DNA of 64,000 nt from Halobacillus kuroshimensis DSM 18393 (GCF_000425705.1 NZ_AUDY01000016.1:1-64000), one strand, 5' to 3'. Shown: positions 16,088 to 24,554, counted from the first letter of the stretch. A program made the numbers and translations. Notes: generated from the sequence alone by a model not told the origin.

Positions 16088-17452
16088 ATGAGGTTGTCAC
16101 CATCACCAGAACCATCTATGAAATATTTCAAAACCGTATTTATATTAAGTGCTGCTGTTCTCATTGTTGTCATGAATACAACAATGTTTAACATAGCACT
16201 TCCGAGCATTCTGCGGGAGTTTTCATTAGAACCTTCCGAAGGAGCCTGGATTGTTTCCGGGTATTCCATTGTCCTGGCTGTCTTTACGATTACCTACACG
16301 CGTTTAACGGATTATATCCCCATCCGTCATCTGTTGACGATCGGAATCACCATTTTCAGTTTATCTTCCATTCTGGGATTCTTTGCAGATTCCTACCTAT
16401 GGCTGCTGACTGCCCGTCTTTTACAGGCGTCAGGGGCCGCTGCTATCCCAGGCTTGTCCATGGTATTCGCCGGAAGGTATATTCCGCCGGCACGCCGGGG
16501 AAGTGCTTATGCATTAATCGCTTCCTCCTCTTCCCTCGGTTTTGGTCTCGGGCCTGTTGCCGGCGGGTTTATTACGGACTACGTCGATTGGAATTTCTTA
16601 TTTGTTGTCACCGTTATGGTTCTATTCATCGTTCCTCTCCTTTACAGGGTCATGCCGGCTGAAACAACGAAACGTGGAAGCTTTGATGTGTGGGGCGCTG
16701 TATGGTCTGGAGGTACGGCTACCTTTTTCCTTTTATACTTTTCCACCTTTACGCCGTGGTATTTAGCCGGGGGCATTCTGGCCGCCCTGTTATTATGGAG
16801 AAGAATCAATCATACAGCTGTACCGTTCATTCAACCTGAGATTTTAAAGAATGCTCAGTACCGGAAAATCTTATATATGAGTTTTCTCGGTTTCACGCTT
16901 CACTTTGCTGTTCTATTCCTGATGCCGATTATGCTTGAGCAGGTGTATGAAAAAGGAGCGGCAGCCATCGGCCTGATTATTTTCCCGGGAGCTATGCTTT
17001 CAGCTGTCGCTGCTGTGTATATCGGACGGCTGATTGACAGCTACGGAAACATCAGAATCCTATTATTGTCGCAGGTATTACTAATTATTGCCGGCGTTAT
17101 CTTTTACACGTTCTCCGGGGTAAGCGCCTATTTCATTATGATCGGGTATATGTTTACAAGCTTCGGATTTTCCAGCTTGTCGTCCAGTTCCACGAATGAA
17201 GTATCCAATATTCTCCCCAATGAGCAGATTGGAGCCGGAATCGGGCTTAAACAGCAGATCCAGTTTATCGGCAGTGCGTCCGGTTCTGTTTTTGCTGGGA
17301 TTCTCCTGGATTTCAGGAAGCAGCCGTACACAGTGTCTGACTTCTCCCTTCCCTTCGGAATATTAATTGTGTTTATGGCTCTGTCCATTCTGACACTGGC
17401 GCTTTATACAAGAAAGCCGGCTGTTCCAAACGTTCAAAAAACTGACATTTGA
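16088..17452 (+). CDS. MFS transporter, 14-helix DHA2-like
   Basis: About 454 residues with about 14 predicted membrane helices. The N-terminal part shows MNTTMFNIALPSI near helix 1 and GAWIVSGYSIVLAVFT near helix 2, both typical of drug:H+ antiporter family 2 and of Tet(L)-like exporters. Motif C-like GLGPVAGGFITDYVDW sits near residue 155. Substrate is unknown. Several starts are possible: ATG 16076 lies upstream of the AGGAG site, ATG 16088 is close to it, and TTG 16094 has the best spacing. Proteins of this family also act as Na+/H+ antiporters in some bacilli. Confidence 0.85.
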   Translation: MRLSPSPEPSMKYFKTVFILSAAVLIVVMNTTMFNIALPSILREFSLEPSEGAWIVSGYSIVLAVFTITYTRLTDYIPIRHLLTIGITIFSLSSILGFFADSYLWLLTARLLQASGAAAIPGLSMVFAGRYIPPARRGSAYALIASSSSLGFGLGPVAGGFITDYVDWNFLFVVTVMVLFIVPLLYRVMPAETTKRGSFDVWGAVWSGGTATFFLLYFSTFTPWYLAGGILAALLLWRRINHTAVPFIQPEILKNAQYRKILYMSFLGFTLHFAVLFLMPIMLEQVYEKGAAAIGLIIFPGAMLSAVAAVYIGRLIDSYGNIRILLLSQVLLIIAGVIFYTFSGVSAYFIMIGYMFTSFGFSSLSSSSTNEVSNILPNEQIGAGIGLKQQIQFIGSASGSVFAGILLDFRKQPYTVSDFSLPFGILIVFMALSILTLALYTRKPAVPNVQKTDI

Positions 17453-17540
17453 ATTTTACCGTAGAATCGAATATGATGGAGAATGGAAAAATTTTAATTA
17501 ACCCAAACTGATATAGATAGAACAATAGGAGGAATCACTT

Positions 17541-18482
17541 ATGAGCTCAAAAGATTATCGAGTTCTGCTGTATTATAAGTATGTTGACCTTCCTGATTAC
17601 GAAGAGTATTGCCAAAACCACCTGAAATTCTGCAAGGATCTCGGGCTGAAAGGACGAATCATTGTTTCTCATGAAGGAATCAATGGAACCGTCTCAGGTA
17701 CAGTAGAACAGGTCGAGGAATATATGAACTACGTCCGCTCCGATGAGCGCTTCGCAGACATCCACTTCAAGATGGATGAGCATGAAGGGCACGCATTTAA
17801 GAAAATGCACTGCCGTGTGAAGCCGGAGCTTGTCAACTGGAGTATCGATGAAGATGATATCGATCCTAAAACCTTCGGTGGGAAGCACCTGAAGCCAAAG
17901 GAATTCAATGAAATGCTGAAAGATGAAGATACGATTGTCATCGACGGCAGGAACGAATATGAATACAGGATCGGCCATTTCCGTAATGCTATTCAGCCGG
18001 ACGTCAACCACTCCCGCGAATTCCCTGAATGGATTGCTGAAAATGCAGACCAGTGGAAGGGCAAGAAAGTCCTGACTTACTGCACAGGAGGCATCCGCTG
18101 TGAAAAGCTGACCGGCATTCTTAAGAAAAACGGTGTTGAGGATGTGTACCAGCTCGAAGGCGGGATCACTACGTACAGTAAGGATCCGGAAGTGAAAGGT
18201 GAGTTGTTCGACGGAAAGATGTACGTCTTTGATGAGCGTATCTCTATTCCTGTCAATCATGTAGAAGAAAAAGTCATTGCTGAATGTGAGCACTGTGGAA
18301 AAGCAGAAGACCGTATGATCAACTGCAGCAACCCAGTCTGCAACCGTCAGTATGTCTGCTGTGAAGCTTGTGAAGAAGAGCACCACGCAGCCTGCACAGC
18401 TGAATGTAAAGAGCACCCGGAAAACCGCTGGGATGCTGTACAGAAAAAGCAGATTGATAAATACGACCGTATTCACGGATAA
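17541..18482 (+). CDS. trhO: tRNA uridine(34) hydroxylase, rhodanese-like
   Basis: A 313-residue protein of the UPF0176/YbfQ family. It has an N-terminal ferredoxin-like domain (YRVLLYYKYVDLPD near residue 6) and a central rhodanese domain with the active loop YCTGGIRCEK (Cys181). The C-terminal region is cysteine-rich: CEHCGKAEDRMINCSN and further paired cysteines suggest zinc binding. TrhO makes 5-hydroxyuridine at position 34 of tRNAs, using oxygen. Good AGGAGG site. Monocistronic with a strong terminator. Confidence 0.93.
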   Translation: MSSKDYRVLLYYKYVDLPDYEEYCQNHLKFCKDLGLKGRIIVSHEGINGTVSGTVEQVEEYMNYVRSDERFADIHFKMDEHEGHAFKKMHCRVKPELVNWSIDEDDIDPKTFGGKHLKPKEFNEMLKDEDTIVIDGRNEYEYRIGHFRNAIQPDVNHSREFPEWIAENADQWKGKKVLTYCTGGIRCEKLTGILKKNGVEDVYQLEGGITTYSKDPEVKGELFDGKMYVFDERISIPVNHVEEKVIAECEHCGKAEDRMINCSNPVCNRQYVCCEACEEEHHAACTAECKEHPENRWDAVQKKQIDKYDRIHG

Positions 18483-18484
18483 AC

Positions 18485-18523
18485 AAAAAGGCTTGTTCCC
18501 TCCTTGGGAACAAGCCTTTTATT
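18485..18523 (+). terminator. Terminator after trhO
   Basis: AAAAGGCTTGTTCCC/GGGAACAAGCCTTTT stem, usable in both directions. Confidence 0.9.
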
Positions 18524-18548
18524 ATTCTGCACTCCATCAGGCCTGGAC

Positions 18549-19355
18549 TTATCCTTTAAGCCGGTGGGCGGCATGATAAGTGGAACCGATACCGCGGTCA
18601 AAGGATAACGCATGCTGGATGGCTGTCGTAACGAAAGACTTAGCCCGCCTGACAGAGTCCTCCACACTGTTACCTTTGGCCAGTTCAGCGGTGATGGCTG
18701 CAGAATACGTACAACCCGCTCCGCTCGTATGAATCGTCTGGACACGTTCTGATTCCAGTTCCATCATCCCACTTCCATCATAGAGCATGTCAACGGCTGG
18801 ATAATCCTTTAATGCTCCCCCTTTAATCAATACATACTCTGGACCAAGATGATAGAGATCCCGCGCAGCTGCCTTCATATCCTCAGGGGTTTCCGGTACT
18901 GGAACACCAAGCATATGGGCCGCCTCCTGTAGATTGGGGGTAATGATTTTCGCTAATGGCAGCAGCTCGTTCATAAGTGTCTCAACAGCCTCATCCTTCA
19001 GCAGCTGTGATCCCATTTTCCCGACCATAACAGGGTCCACCACTACATTCTCCACCTGAGACTCCTCAATGATTTCAGCCGTCCGCTTAATGATTTCTTC
19101 TGTAAACAGCATTCCTGTTTTTAATGCATCAACGCCTACATGCTCAAGTGATGCGTATATTTGAGCTTCAATAGACACCAGCGGCTGTGTAAAAATGCCC
19201 TGCTCTGTTTTTCTATTATTTGCAACAAGAGCTGTTACAGCGCTCATTCCGTAAACATCAAATTCTTGAAATGTCTTCAAGTCCGCCTGAATGCCTGCAC
19301 TTCCCTGTGAGGCTGAACCAGCGATACTTAAGACTCTTGGTATTTGTCCCATCAT
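18549..19355 (-). CDS. pdxK: Pyridoxine/pyridoxal kinase (ThiD-like PdxK)
   Basis: A 268-residue ribokinase-fold enzyme. It has the N-terminal signature IAGSASQGSAGIQADLKTF at about residues 11-29, PVMVGKMGSQLL near 108, and the C-terminal anion hole HTSGAGCTYSAAI near 208. The cysteine in GAGCT is characteristic of the Bacillus ThiD-like pyridoxine kinases rather than classical HMP kinases, so the first choice is PdxK for B6 salvage. An HMP-kinase role in thiamine synthesis cannot be excluded. Two adjacent ATGs are possible starts after GAGGAGG. Transcribed alone, convergent with trhO. Confidence 0.85.
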   Translation of the reverse strand: MMGQIPRVLSIAGSASQGSAGIQADLKTFQEFDVYGMSAVTALVANNRKTEQGIFTQPLVSIEAQIYASLEHVGVDALKTGMLFTEEIIKRTAEIIEESQVENVVVDPVMVGKMGSQLLKDEAVETLMNELLPLAKIITPNLQEAAHMLGVPVPETPEDMKAAARDLYHLGPEYVLIKGGALKDYPAVDMLYDGSGMMELESERVQTIHTSGAGCTYSAAITAELAKGNSVEDSVRRAKSFVTTAIQHALSFDRGIGSTYHAAHRLKG

Positions 19356-19462
19356 GGACCTCCTCTTTCTTCTCTGTTTATAAATTGTAACAAAAACAAA
19401 AGGTCCAAAGCTATCCAGTCCCCTTTTCTATCCTGTAGAATAAAGACAAAGGAGACGTGAAG

Positions 19463-19786
19463 ATGAAACCGTTCACCGAAAGAACCATAACCATCATTAA
19501 ACAGATCCCTGAAGGACACATCATGACCTATGGACAGGTCGCCCGTACAGCCGGTAACCCACGCGCAGCCCGGCAGGTTTCACGTATCCTTCACAGTATG
19601 AGCTCCAAATACCAGCTCCCATGGCATCGTGTCGTGAATGCCCAGGGACGGATCGCTTTTCAAGATGAAGAAAAAGCGGCTGTTCAGCAGAACCTTTTAG
19701 AGAATGAAGGAGTTTTGGTGCTTCATAATAAGGTGTCGTTGGAGACCTATCAATACGTGAATCATGAGCCTTATGAATCCATATAG
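19463..19786 (+). CDS. Alkyltransferase-like protein (ATL, MGMT-family without active cysteine)
   Basis: A 107-residue protein matching the DNA-binding domain of O6-alkylguanine-DNA alkyltransferases: MTYGQVARTAGNPRAARQV near residues 21-39 includes the helix-turn-helix and the Arg finger. The reactive PCHRV motif is replaced by PWHRVV (Trp54). Such ATL proteins bind and flip alkylated guanines without repairing them, and flag the lesion for nucleotide excision repair. The ATG at 19463 is best spaced from AAAGGAG. The next gene, a RecB-like nuclease with Fe-S cysteines, starts 30 bases downstream, so the two are likely co-transcribed. Confidence 0.92.
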   Translation: MKPFTERTITIIKQIPEGHIMTYGQVARTAGNPRAARQVSRILHSMSSKYQLPWHRVVNAQGRIAFQDEEKAAVQQNLLENEGVLVLHNKVSLETYQYVNHEPYESI

Positions 19787-19815
19787 CTGAATGTGTGAAA
19801 AAAGGATGTTTTTCA

Positions 19816-20766
19816 ATGTTTGAAATCAAACCGTATCCCGAGTTGTCCTGGTCTCTTTCGCGGCATAAGACCATGCTGACCTGTTCCAGGAAATACGCCT
19901 ATGATTACTACGTTTCCCATAATGGATGGCTGCGTCAGGCTGATTCGCTGGCCCGACAGTCGTATCGTTTAAAGAAAATCACCAATCTGGAAATGCTGTT
20001 CGGAAGCATTGTCCACGACTTGATTTATCAAACCCTGCAAAAAGTGCGCAGGGATGAGCCCCTGCCGGGCGAGGATCATCTTTTGGATGATATCCGTCAC
20101 CATCTGAACCGTGGCTTTGTTGAATCCACAAAAAAAGAACACTTGTGGATGAACAGACCAAAGCACTACACCATGCTTCATGAAATATACTACAGCCAGT
20201 CCAATATTCTGCCGGCAGCCAAGGTGGAGAAAATCACAGGAAGGCTGCAGCAGGTGGTCAGACACTTCTTTAACAGCCGGACGTTCAAGGATGTTCAGAA
20301 TAAAGAAGTGATGGAATTCATCGAATCGGAAACCTTTCGTTTCATGAAAGCGGATGGCGTGAAAATTTTCGTTGTCATGGACCTGGTCTACAAAGACGTC
20401 ACAAGAAATAAATGGATCATCGTAGACTGGAAAACGGGAAAGTCTTCCGAAGAGGATCGCAGTCAGCTTTCTCTCTACGCCCTTTACCTGCTTCAAAAGT
20501 ACGATATTCCATCTTTGGACGACATCATCATCCGAAACGAATATCTCCTTGATGGAACACATGTGGAGCATCAATTGGACGAGCAGGATTTGATCAATGT
20601 CCAGCACCTCTATCAAATCAGCATGGAGCAGATGAAGAGTTACCTGGCCGATCCAGATAAAAATGAGCCCCTCCCCCTTCAGCAGTTCCCGATGCAGAGC
20701 AACCCTTCCATCTGTTCACGGTGCAATTACCAGGAACTCTGCTTCCCTTCAGATTCGAATGTTTGA
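19816..20766 (+). CDS. PD-(D/E)XK nuclease with AddB/Cas4-type iron-sulfur cysteines
   Basis: About 316 residues of RecB-like nuclease fold. The active site shows GSIVHDLI (His67), FVVMDLVY (an Asp near 192) and IIVDWKTGK (Asp...Lys near 205-209), followed by QLSLYALYL. Cys23 plus Cys300, Cys303 and Cys309 (ICSRCNYQELC) form the one-plus-three arrangement that holds a [4Fe-4S] cluster in AddB and Cas4. No helicase domain or cas genes are nearby, so this is a stand-alone exonuclease-like protein. It directly follows the ATL gene, which suggests a DNA-damage role. ATG 19816 is preferred over 19806 on spacing from AAAAAAGGA. Confidence 0.88.
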   Translation: MFEIKPYPELSWSLSRHKTMLTCSRKYAYDYYVSHNGWLRQADSLARQSYRLKKITNLEMLFGSIVHDLIYQTLQKVRRDEPLPGEDHLLDDIRHHLNRGFVESTKKEHLWMNRPKHYTMLHEIYYSQSNILPAAKVEKITGRLQQVVRHFFNSRTFKDVQNKEVMEFIESETFRFMKADGVKIFVVMDLVYKDVTRNKWIIVDWKTGKSSEEDRSQLSLYALYLLQKYDIPSLDDIIIRNEYLLDGTHVEHQLDEQDLINVQHLYQISMEQMKSYLADPDKNEPLPLQQFPMQSNPSICSRCNYQELCFPSDSNV

Positions 20767-20826
20767 GAAAGATAAGAAAAGGCTAAACAAATAGCAGAAA
20801 ACATTCTAGAAGGAGCTGTATACGAC

Positions 20827-21462
20827 ATGAAAGTACTTGTAGCAGGAGCAAACGGACATACCGGACGTCTATTAGTAGAATATTTAAAAGCTGACGGCCA
20901 TGAGCCTTATGGCCTGATTCGTAAAGAAGAACAAAAAGCAGTAGTCGAGAAGCTTGGAGGAACCCCCGTCCTTGCCGATGTAACCAAAAGTGATGTAGGC
21001 TATGCGGTTAAAGGAATGGATGCGGTTATTTTCGCAGCAGGTTCAGGATCCAGCACCGGTGCTGACCAGACAGAAGCTGTTGACCGTGATGGTGCGATCA
21101 ACCTCGTCAAAGCAACCGAAAACCTCGGCATTAAGAAATTCATTATGCTGAGCAGTATGGCCGCAGGTGAACCTGAGCGCGGGCCCGAGGAACTGAAGCA
21201 TTACATGAAAATGAAGGGCGAAGCGGATGATTATCTTAAATCTACAGAACTTGACTATACCATCGTCCGTCCCGGCGGTCTGACCAATGAGTCCGGCAGC
21301 AGTAAAATCCAGGTCGGGGAAAAAGTAGACGCTGGAACGATTTCCAGAGAAGATGTTGCGAAAACAATGATTGCCTGCCTTCAAGAACAGAACTGCTATC
21401 ACAAGACATTTGAAATGATTTCCGGTGACCAGCAGATTGAAGAGGCATTAAAAACATTATAA
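20827..21462 (+). CDS. NAD(P)-binding SDR-like protein (YhfK family)
   Basis: A 211-residue atypical short-chain dehydrogenase. The Rossmann nucleotide loop is GANGHTG at about residues 7-13, and downstream motifs AVIFAAGSGS, KFIMLSSMAA and YTIVRPGGLTNE match the NmrA/YhfK-type family. Catalytic Tyr-Lys is degenerate, so the protein may be a reductase or an NADPH sensor. AGAAGGAGC precedes the ATG. Followed by its own terminator. Confidence 0.85.
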   Translation: MKVLVAGANGHTGRLLVEYLKADGHEPYGLIRKEEQKAVVEKLGGTPVLADVTKSDVGYAVKGMDAVIFAAGSGSSTGADQTEAVDRDGAINLVKATENLGIKKFIMLSSMAAGEPERGPEELKHYMKMKGEADDYLKSTELDYTIVRPGGLTNESGSSKIQVGEKVDAGTISREDVAKTMIACLQEQNCYHKTFEMISGDQQIEEALKTL

Positions 21463-21466
21463 TCAT

Positions 21467-21497
21467 AAAAAACCAGGCCGCGTGCCTGGTTTTTTTA
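21467..21497 (+). terminator. Terminator after the YhfK-like gene
   Basis: AACCAGGC/GCCTGGTT stem with a run of T to 21497; also A-rich upstream. Confidence 0.88.
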
Positions 21498-21565
21498 TAC
21501 ATACTCCACAGGTATAGGCATAAAGTCATTTCATAGGACAAAAGTATTGAAAAATATAATTCTCT

Positions 21566-21574
21566 GCTATAATG
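21566..21574 (+). promoter_or_regulatory. Extended -10 promoter of the second RRNPP gene
   Basis: TGCTATAAT, a TGn-extended perfect -10 box 31 bases before the start codon. The TTGAAA upstream is only 15 bp away, so the extended element probably carries the promoter. Confidence 0.55.
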
Positions 21575-21604
21575 TTAACAGCTGATGCGTTAAAGGAGTA
21601 GTGA

Positions 21605-22870
21605 ATGATGAAAGGCTCATTAATAAAGCAACATCGGAAATTTAAAAATATGACCTTGGAAGAACTTGCATCAGGAATCTGCTCAGTCTCTTATTTGAGT
21701 AAGATTGAGCACGATACAATCAATGCCAGCGAAGAAATTTACCGCCTCCTCGGTGAGCGCTTAAAAATTAAACTGATTGATATTAACGAAGAGTTCGACG
21801 AGGCAATATACAACAACCTGCACGCCTGGCACGAGGCTTCCCAGATGAGGGATTTCACCCTTATGGACGAACTCCATGAAGAGTGTACTAACCAATTGAA
21901 CGATAACCAGAATATTGAGTTGACCAACTTATATAAAATTGTTCACACCCGTCATCAAATGACTAAAATCGGAAAAACCCTGTCGGATGACGTCATGAAG
22001 GAACTTTCGAATATTTATGATGGTGCAAATCCAGAATATCGATTTTTCTTCCATAAAACCATTGGCGTTCATTATCTGTTATCAGCGGAATTGAAGAAAT
22101 CCCTGAAGCATTTTATGGAAGCCGAACAACTCATGAATAAACTTCCCATCCACGAGGGGGAGGTTTATTTCCATTTAGCTTTAGCTTATTCAAAGATCCG
22201 ATCGTTTGTTGAATCCACCTACTATGCCTACCAGGCTTTAGAGATTTATGAGGATCACCTTTATTATCAACGCATGGTTGACAACTATATTATTATTGCG
22301 ATTAATTACAACTCCCTCGGCGTGCACCAAATTGCTGAAAGGTTCCTCTTAAAAGTTCTGAAGGTTGCTAAGTATCAGCTGCCTGTTACAGAAAAAAGAA
22401 GGATCTATCACAACCTCGGGATCAACTATATTAATCAGGAGAGATACTCAGATGCCTATCACTACCTTCAACAAGCCTACGAAATCGATACGAAGGAAAC
22501 TATGTTCAGATCCAGCACCATATACCTGCTCGCTTTAACCAGTTACTATAGTGATGATTTATCCCAATGCTGGAAGTATATTGCGGATGGAGAGGCTGAG
22601 TCGGAAAAAGAAAATCTCCTGAAATACAAACACAAGTTTTACATCTTAAGGAATATGGTGAGTGAAACAACACTCGAAGATTCCTTCATGGAGAAGCTCG
22701 AGAATACAATTATTCCTGACTTCCGACGGTTGAATGAATACAAAGACTATAAAGAATTTGTAGAAATGCTCGGAAACCTCTATTACGAAAAACGCATGTA
22801 CAAAAAAGCAGCGATGTACTACAAAGAAGCCAACCATTACAGAGAAACCCAAAAAAAAGATTTACTATAA
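21605..22870 (+). CDS. RRNPP-family regulator without an adjacent peptide gene
   Basis: A 421-residue paralogue of the protein at 6308. Residues about 4-55 are a helix-turn-helix (MTLEELASGICSVSYLSKIEH). The rest is tetratricopeptide-like, for example STYYAYQALEIYEDHLYYQ, VHQIAERFLLKVLKVAK and AYHYLQQAYEIDTKE. It should be a peptide-responsive DNA-binding regulator. Unlike the first copy, no small secreted peptide follows: the stop is five bases before the terminator palindrome duplicated around repeat copy 2. The cognate signal is therefore either encoded elsewhere or shared with the first system. An ATG at 21608 is an equally good start. Confidence 0.88.
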   Translation: MMKGSLIKQHRKFKNMTLEELASGICSVSYLSKIEHDTINASEEIYRLLGERLKIKLIDINEEFDEAIYNNLHAWHEASQMRDFTLMDELHEECTNQLNDNQNIELTNLYKIVHTRHQMTKIGKTLSDDVMKELSNIYDGANPEYRFFFHKTIGVHYLLSAELKKSLKHFMEAEQLMNKLPIHEGEVYFHLALAYSKIRSFVESTYYAYQALEIYEDHLYYQRMVDNYIIIAINYNSLGVHQIAERFLLKVLKVAKYQLPVTEKRRIYHNLGINYINQERYSDAYHYLQQAYEIDTKETMFRSSTIYLLALTSYYSDDLSQCWKYIADGEAESEKENLLKYKHKFYILRNMVSETTLEDSFMEKLENTIIPDFRRLNEYKDYKEFVEMLGNLYYEKRMYKKAAMYYKEANHYRETQKKDLL

Positions 22871-22874
22871 AAAA

Positions 22875-22898
22875 AGGAGAAAGCATCCGCTTCCTCCT
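22875..22898. repeat. Left 24-bp direct repeat (terminator palindrome) flanking copy 2
   Basis: A hairpin with 10-bp arms and loop ATCC: AGGAGAAAGC/GCTTCCTCCT, one mismatch. It lies five bases after the RRNPP gene stop. It is identical over 24 bp to 23477-23500 on the other side of the repeat element. It acts as terminator sequence and reads as a target-site duplication. Confidence 0.9.
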
Positions 22899-23476
22899 CA
22901 GCTTGTAGAGAAACCCCTGTTTCTTTACAAGCTTTTTTTGTTTCTTACCGCCAGGAGCGAAAGCCCCTTCCCTTTCCGCGGACGAGCGCCCGAGCTTCCT
23001 CGCAAAACCCACGCTCGGTGATCTCGGCCCACTCGTTCTTCCGCAGGAGTGGAAGGGGCACCGATCCTTGGGTGTTCTATAAAATTGAAAAAGACTCTCC
23101 TTCACTTAGCTCAACCTTGCTGGCTGGAGGACAATCTTTTTCATATTCCGGCAGGCAGCCGTCATCAACGCCTGTTCTTTCCCTTACTCTTTTCCACGCA
23201 AGAGGCCATAGCGCAGCCCATGCCGTTCTTTTAAATCTGCGAATCTGCATAGGGCACAATCTCTCTCCTCTATATTCTAACGTCGCCACGAGGAGCGTTC
23301 GGTGGTGACGCCTGCGGGAACAGCGCGAGCCGAAGATCCACTTGGTCAAATGGGTTTCTTGACCAAGTTAGCTGAGGCCGTGCCCGCGGCAAGCATCCAC
23401 CGATAAGCGGAACGCTTCCCCTCAACACGACATGCGGAGAACTCGGACTGGATAACAAGGATTTTTCTAGAGCCTG
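22899..23476. mobile_element. Composite repeat element, copy 2 (complete, about 578 bp)
   Basis: A non-coding element bounded by a perfect 24-bp direct repeat. Its ends are imperfect inverted repeats: CAGCTTGTAGAGAAA on the left, and on the right the complement reads CAGGCTCTAGAAAAA. From left to right it holds a terminator-like hairpin with T-tract (22899-22939), a GCCCCTTCC...GGAAGGGGC hairpin (about 22963-23058), an AAAAAGACTCTCC hairpin (about 23088-23142), and a large hairpin (about 23301-23401) with apical arms at 23341-23349 and 23359-23367. No transposase is encoded, so any movement would need one in trans. It separates two convergent genes. Confidence 0.85.
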
Positions 23477-23505
23477 AGGAGAAAGCATCCGCTTCCTCCT
23501 TTTCC
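23477..23505 (-). terminator. Right direct repeat and terminator beside copy 2
   Basis: Second copy (23477-23500) of the 24-bp terminator palindrome, here followed by TTTTCC. It begins three bases after the stop of the leftward exonuclease gene. Before insertion, a single copy probably served both convergent genes. Confidence 0.85.
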
Positions 23506-23507
23506 TT

Positions 23508-24380
23508 TTACATCCCGGTAATGTTTTTCTTCCAGTTCTTAAATTCCAGCTCATCGAATTTGGCACCCATTTTCTCCTCATCGATATAAAACAGCGCATC
23601 ATCAAGAGAACAGTCGACAGCTGCTTCACAATGAATCGCAGCAAGCTTCCGTGATAAATGAAGCATATCCAGGTTCTCTTCTATTTTGGAGCGCTGCCCT
23701 TTCGTCAATTCCTCGATATTTTCAAGGATGCCTTCAATAGTTCCATACTTCAGGAGAAGTTTCAGGGCTGTTTTTTCGCCAATCCCTTTCACCCCTGGAT
23801 AGTTATCACTTGTATCCCCCATCAAAGCCTTTAAATCAATCATCTGGGATGGTGTAATGCCTTTTTCCTCATAAAAGCTGTCTTCATGATACTCAGCATA
23901 GTTTCCATATCCCTTTTTCAATAGGACGACATTCACATTCGGTTTCAATAGCTGGAGGAGGTCCTGATCTCCTGTCAGCAGGAAAACCTGGGAATCTTCA
24001 CTATACACGCGGCTGAGCGTCCCCATACAGTCATCTGCTTCATACCCGACCTGCCCAACATTCGGTATATCCAAGGCGGCCACGGTTTCTTTAGCCAGTT
24101 CAAACTGGGGAATCAGCTCAACAGGCGGCTCCCCACGGTTTGCTTTATAATCCGGATATAAATCGTTACGGAAGGTTTTACTCCCCATATCCCAGCAGCA
24201 GATGACGTGCGTCGGCTGATATGTGTCCAACGCGGTGAATAAATGCTTCATCATCCCATAGACAGCATTCGTCGGCGTCCCTTTGCTGTTGATCATATAA
24301 TAATTACTCATAGCCGTGGCGTAAAAAGCGCGGAATAATAGCGCCATGCCATCGACAAGAAGTACACGGTTGGTTGTCAT
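23508..24380 (-). CDS. ypcP: 5'-3' exonuclease (YpcP/polymerase I N-terminal domain family)
   Basis: A 290-residue protein homologous to the 5' nuclease domain of DNA polymerase I. Acidic metal ligands are visible in LLVDGMALLFRAF (Asp near residue 9), GYEADDCMGTL (near 118) and LLTGDQDLLQLL (near 138). The helix-three-turn-helix DNA-binding motif NYPGVKGIGEKTALKLL lies near 193. It likely removes RNA primers or flaps and overlaps in function with PolA and RnhC. Single gene, with its terminator now bordering the composite repeat. Confidence 0.92.
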   Translation of the reverse strand: MTTNRVLLVDGMALLFRAFYATAMSNYYMINSKGTPTNAVYGMMKHLFTALDTYQPTHVICCWDMGSKTFRNDLYPDYKANRGEPPVELIPQFELAKETVAALDIPNVGQVGYEADDCMGTLSRVYSEDSQVFLLTGDQDLLQLLKPNVNVVLLKKGYGNYAEYHEDSFYEEKGITPSQMIDLKALMGDTSDNYPGVKGIGEKTALKLLLKYGTIEGILENIEELTKGQRSKIEENLDMLHLSRKLAAIHCEAAVDCSLDDALFYIDEEKMGAKFDELEFKNWKKNITGM

Positions 24381-24513
24381 ACATAAGCTCCTTTTTCACT
24401 AGATACTCTTATTATAACAAGAATGTCTACAGCATCGAGCGCTGTTTTACGGTTTTGTTTTCTGTAAATTGACAATTTTCCATCTTAATGGTAGTTTCAA
24501 ATTGAAGGTTTAT

Positions 24514-24527
24514 GTAAACGCTTGCAA
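24514..24527 (+). promoter_or_regulatory. Putative cre (CcpA) site upstream of the aldehyde dehydrogenase
   Basis: TGTAAACGCTTGCA matches the catabolite-responsive consensus except at one position. It lies about 30 bases before the start codon, so binding would repress during growth on preferred sugars. Confidence 0.65.
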
Positions 24528-24554
24528 AATAATTTTAAATAGGAGGATGGATCT

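Noticed and set aside
17694-18476. 260-codon minus-strand frame opposite trhO
   Set aside because: Shadow of a strongly conserved gene; hydrophobic Phe/Val-rich translation is typical of antisense reading of an acidic protein.
19816-20766. Cas4 of a CRISPR system
   Set aside because: Cysteine layout fits, but no cas1, cas2, effector genes or repeat array are present in the window.
23270-23644. Long minus-strand frame crossing repeat copy 2 into the exonuclease gene
   Set aside because: It lies in a non-coding repeat and then runs antisense-frame through ypcP; the frame is not conserved between repeat copies.
24510-24530. Sigma-54 promoter upstream of the aldehyde dehydrogenase
   Set aside because: A TTGCA is present but the GG of the -24 element is missing; the sequence fits a cre site much better.
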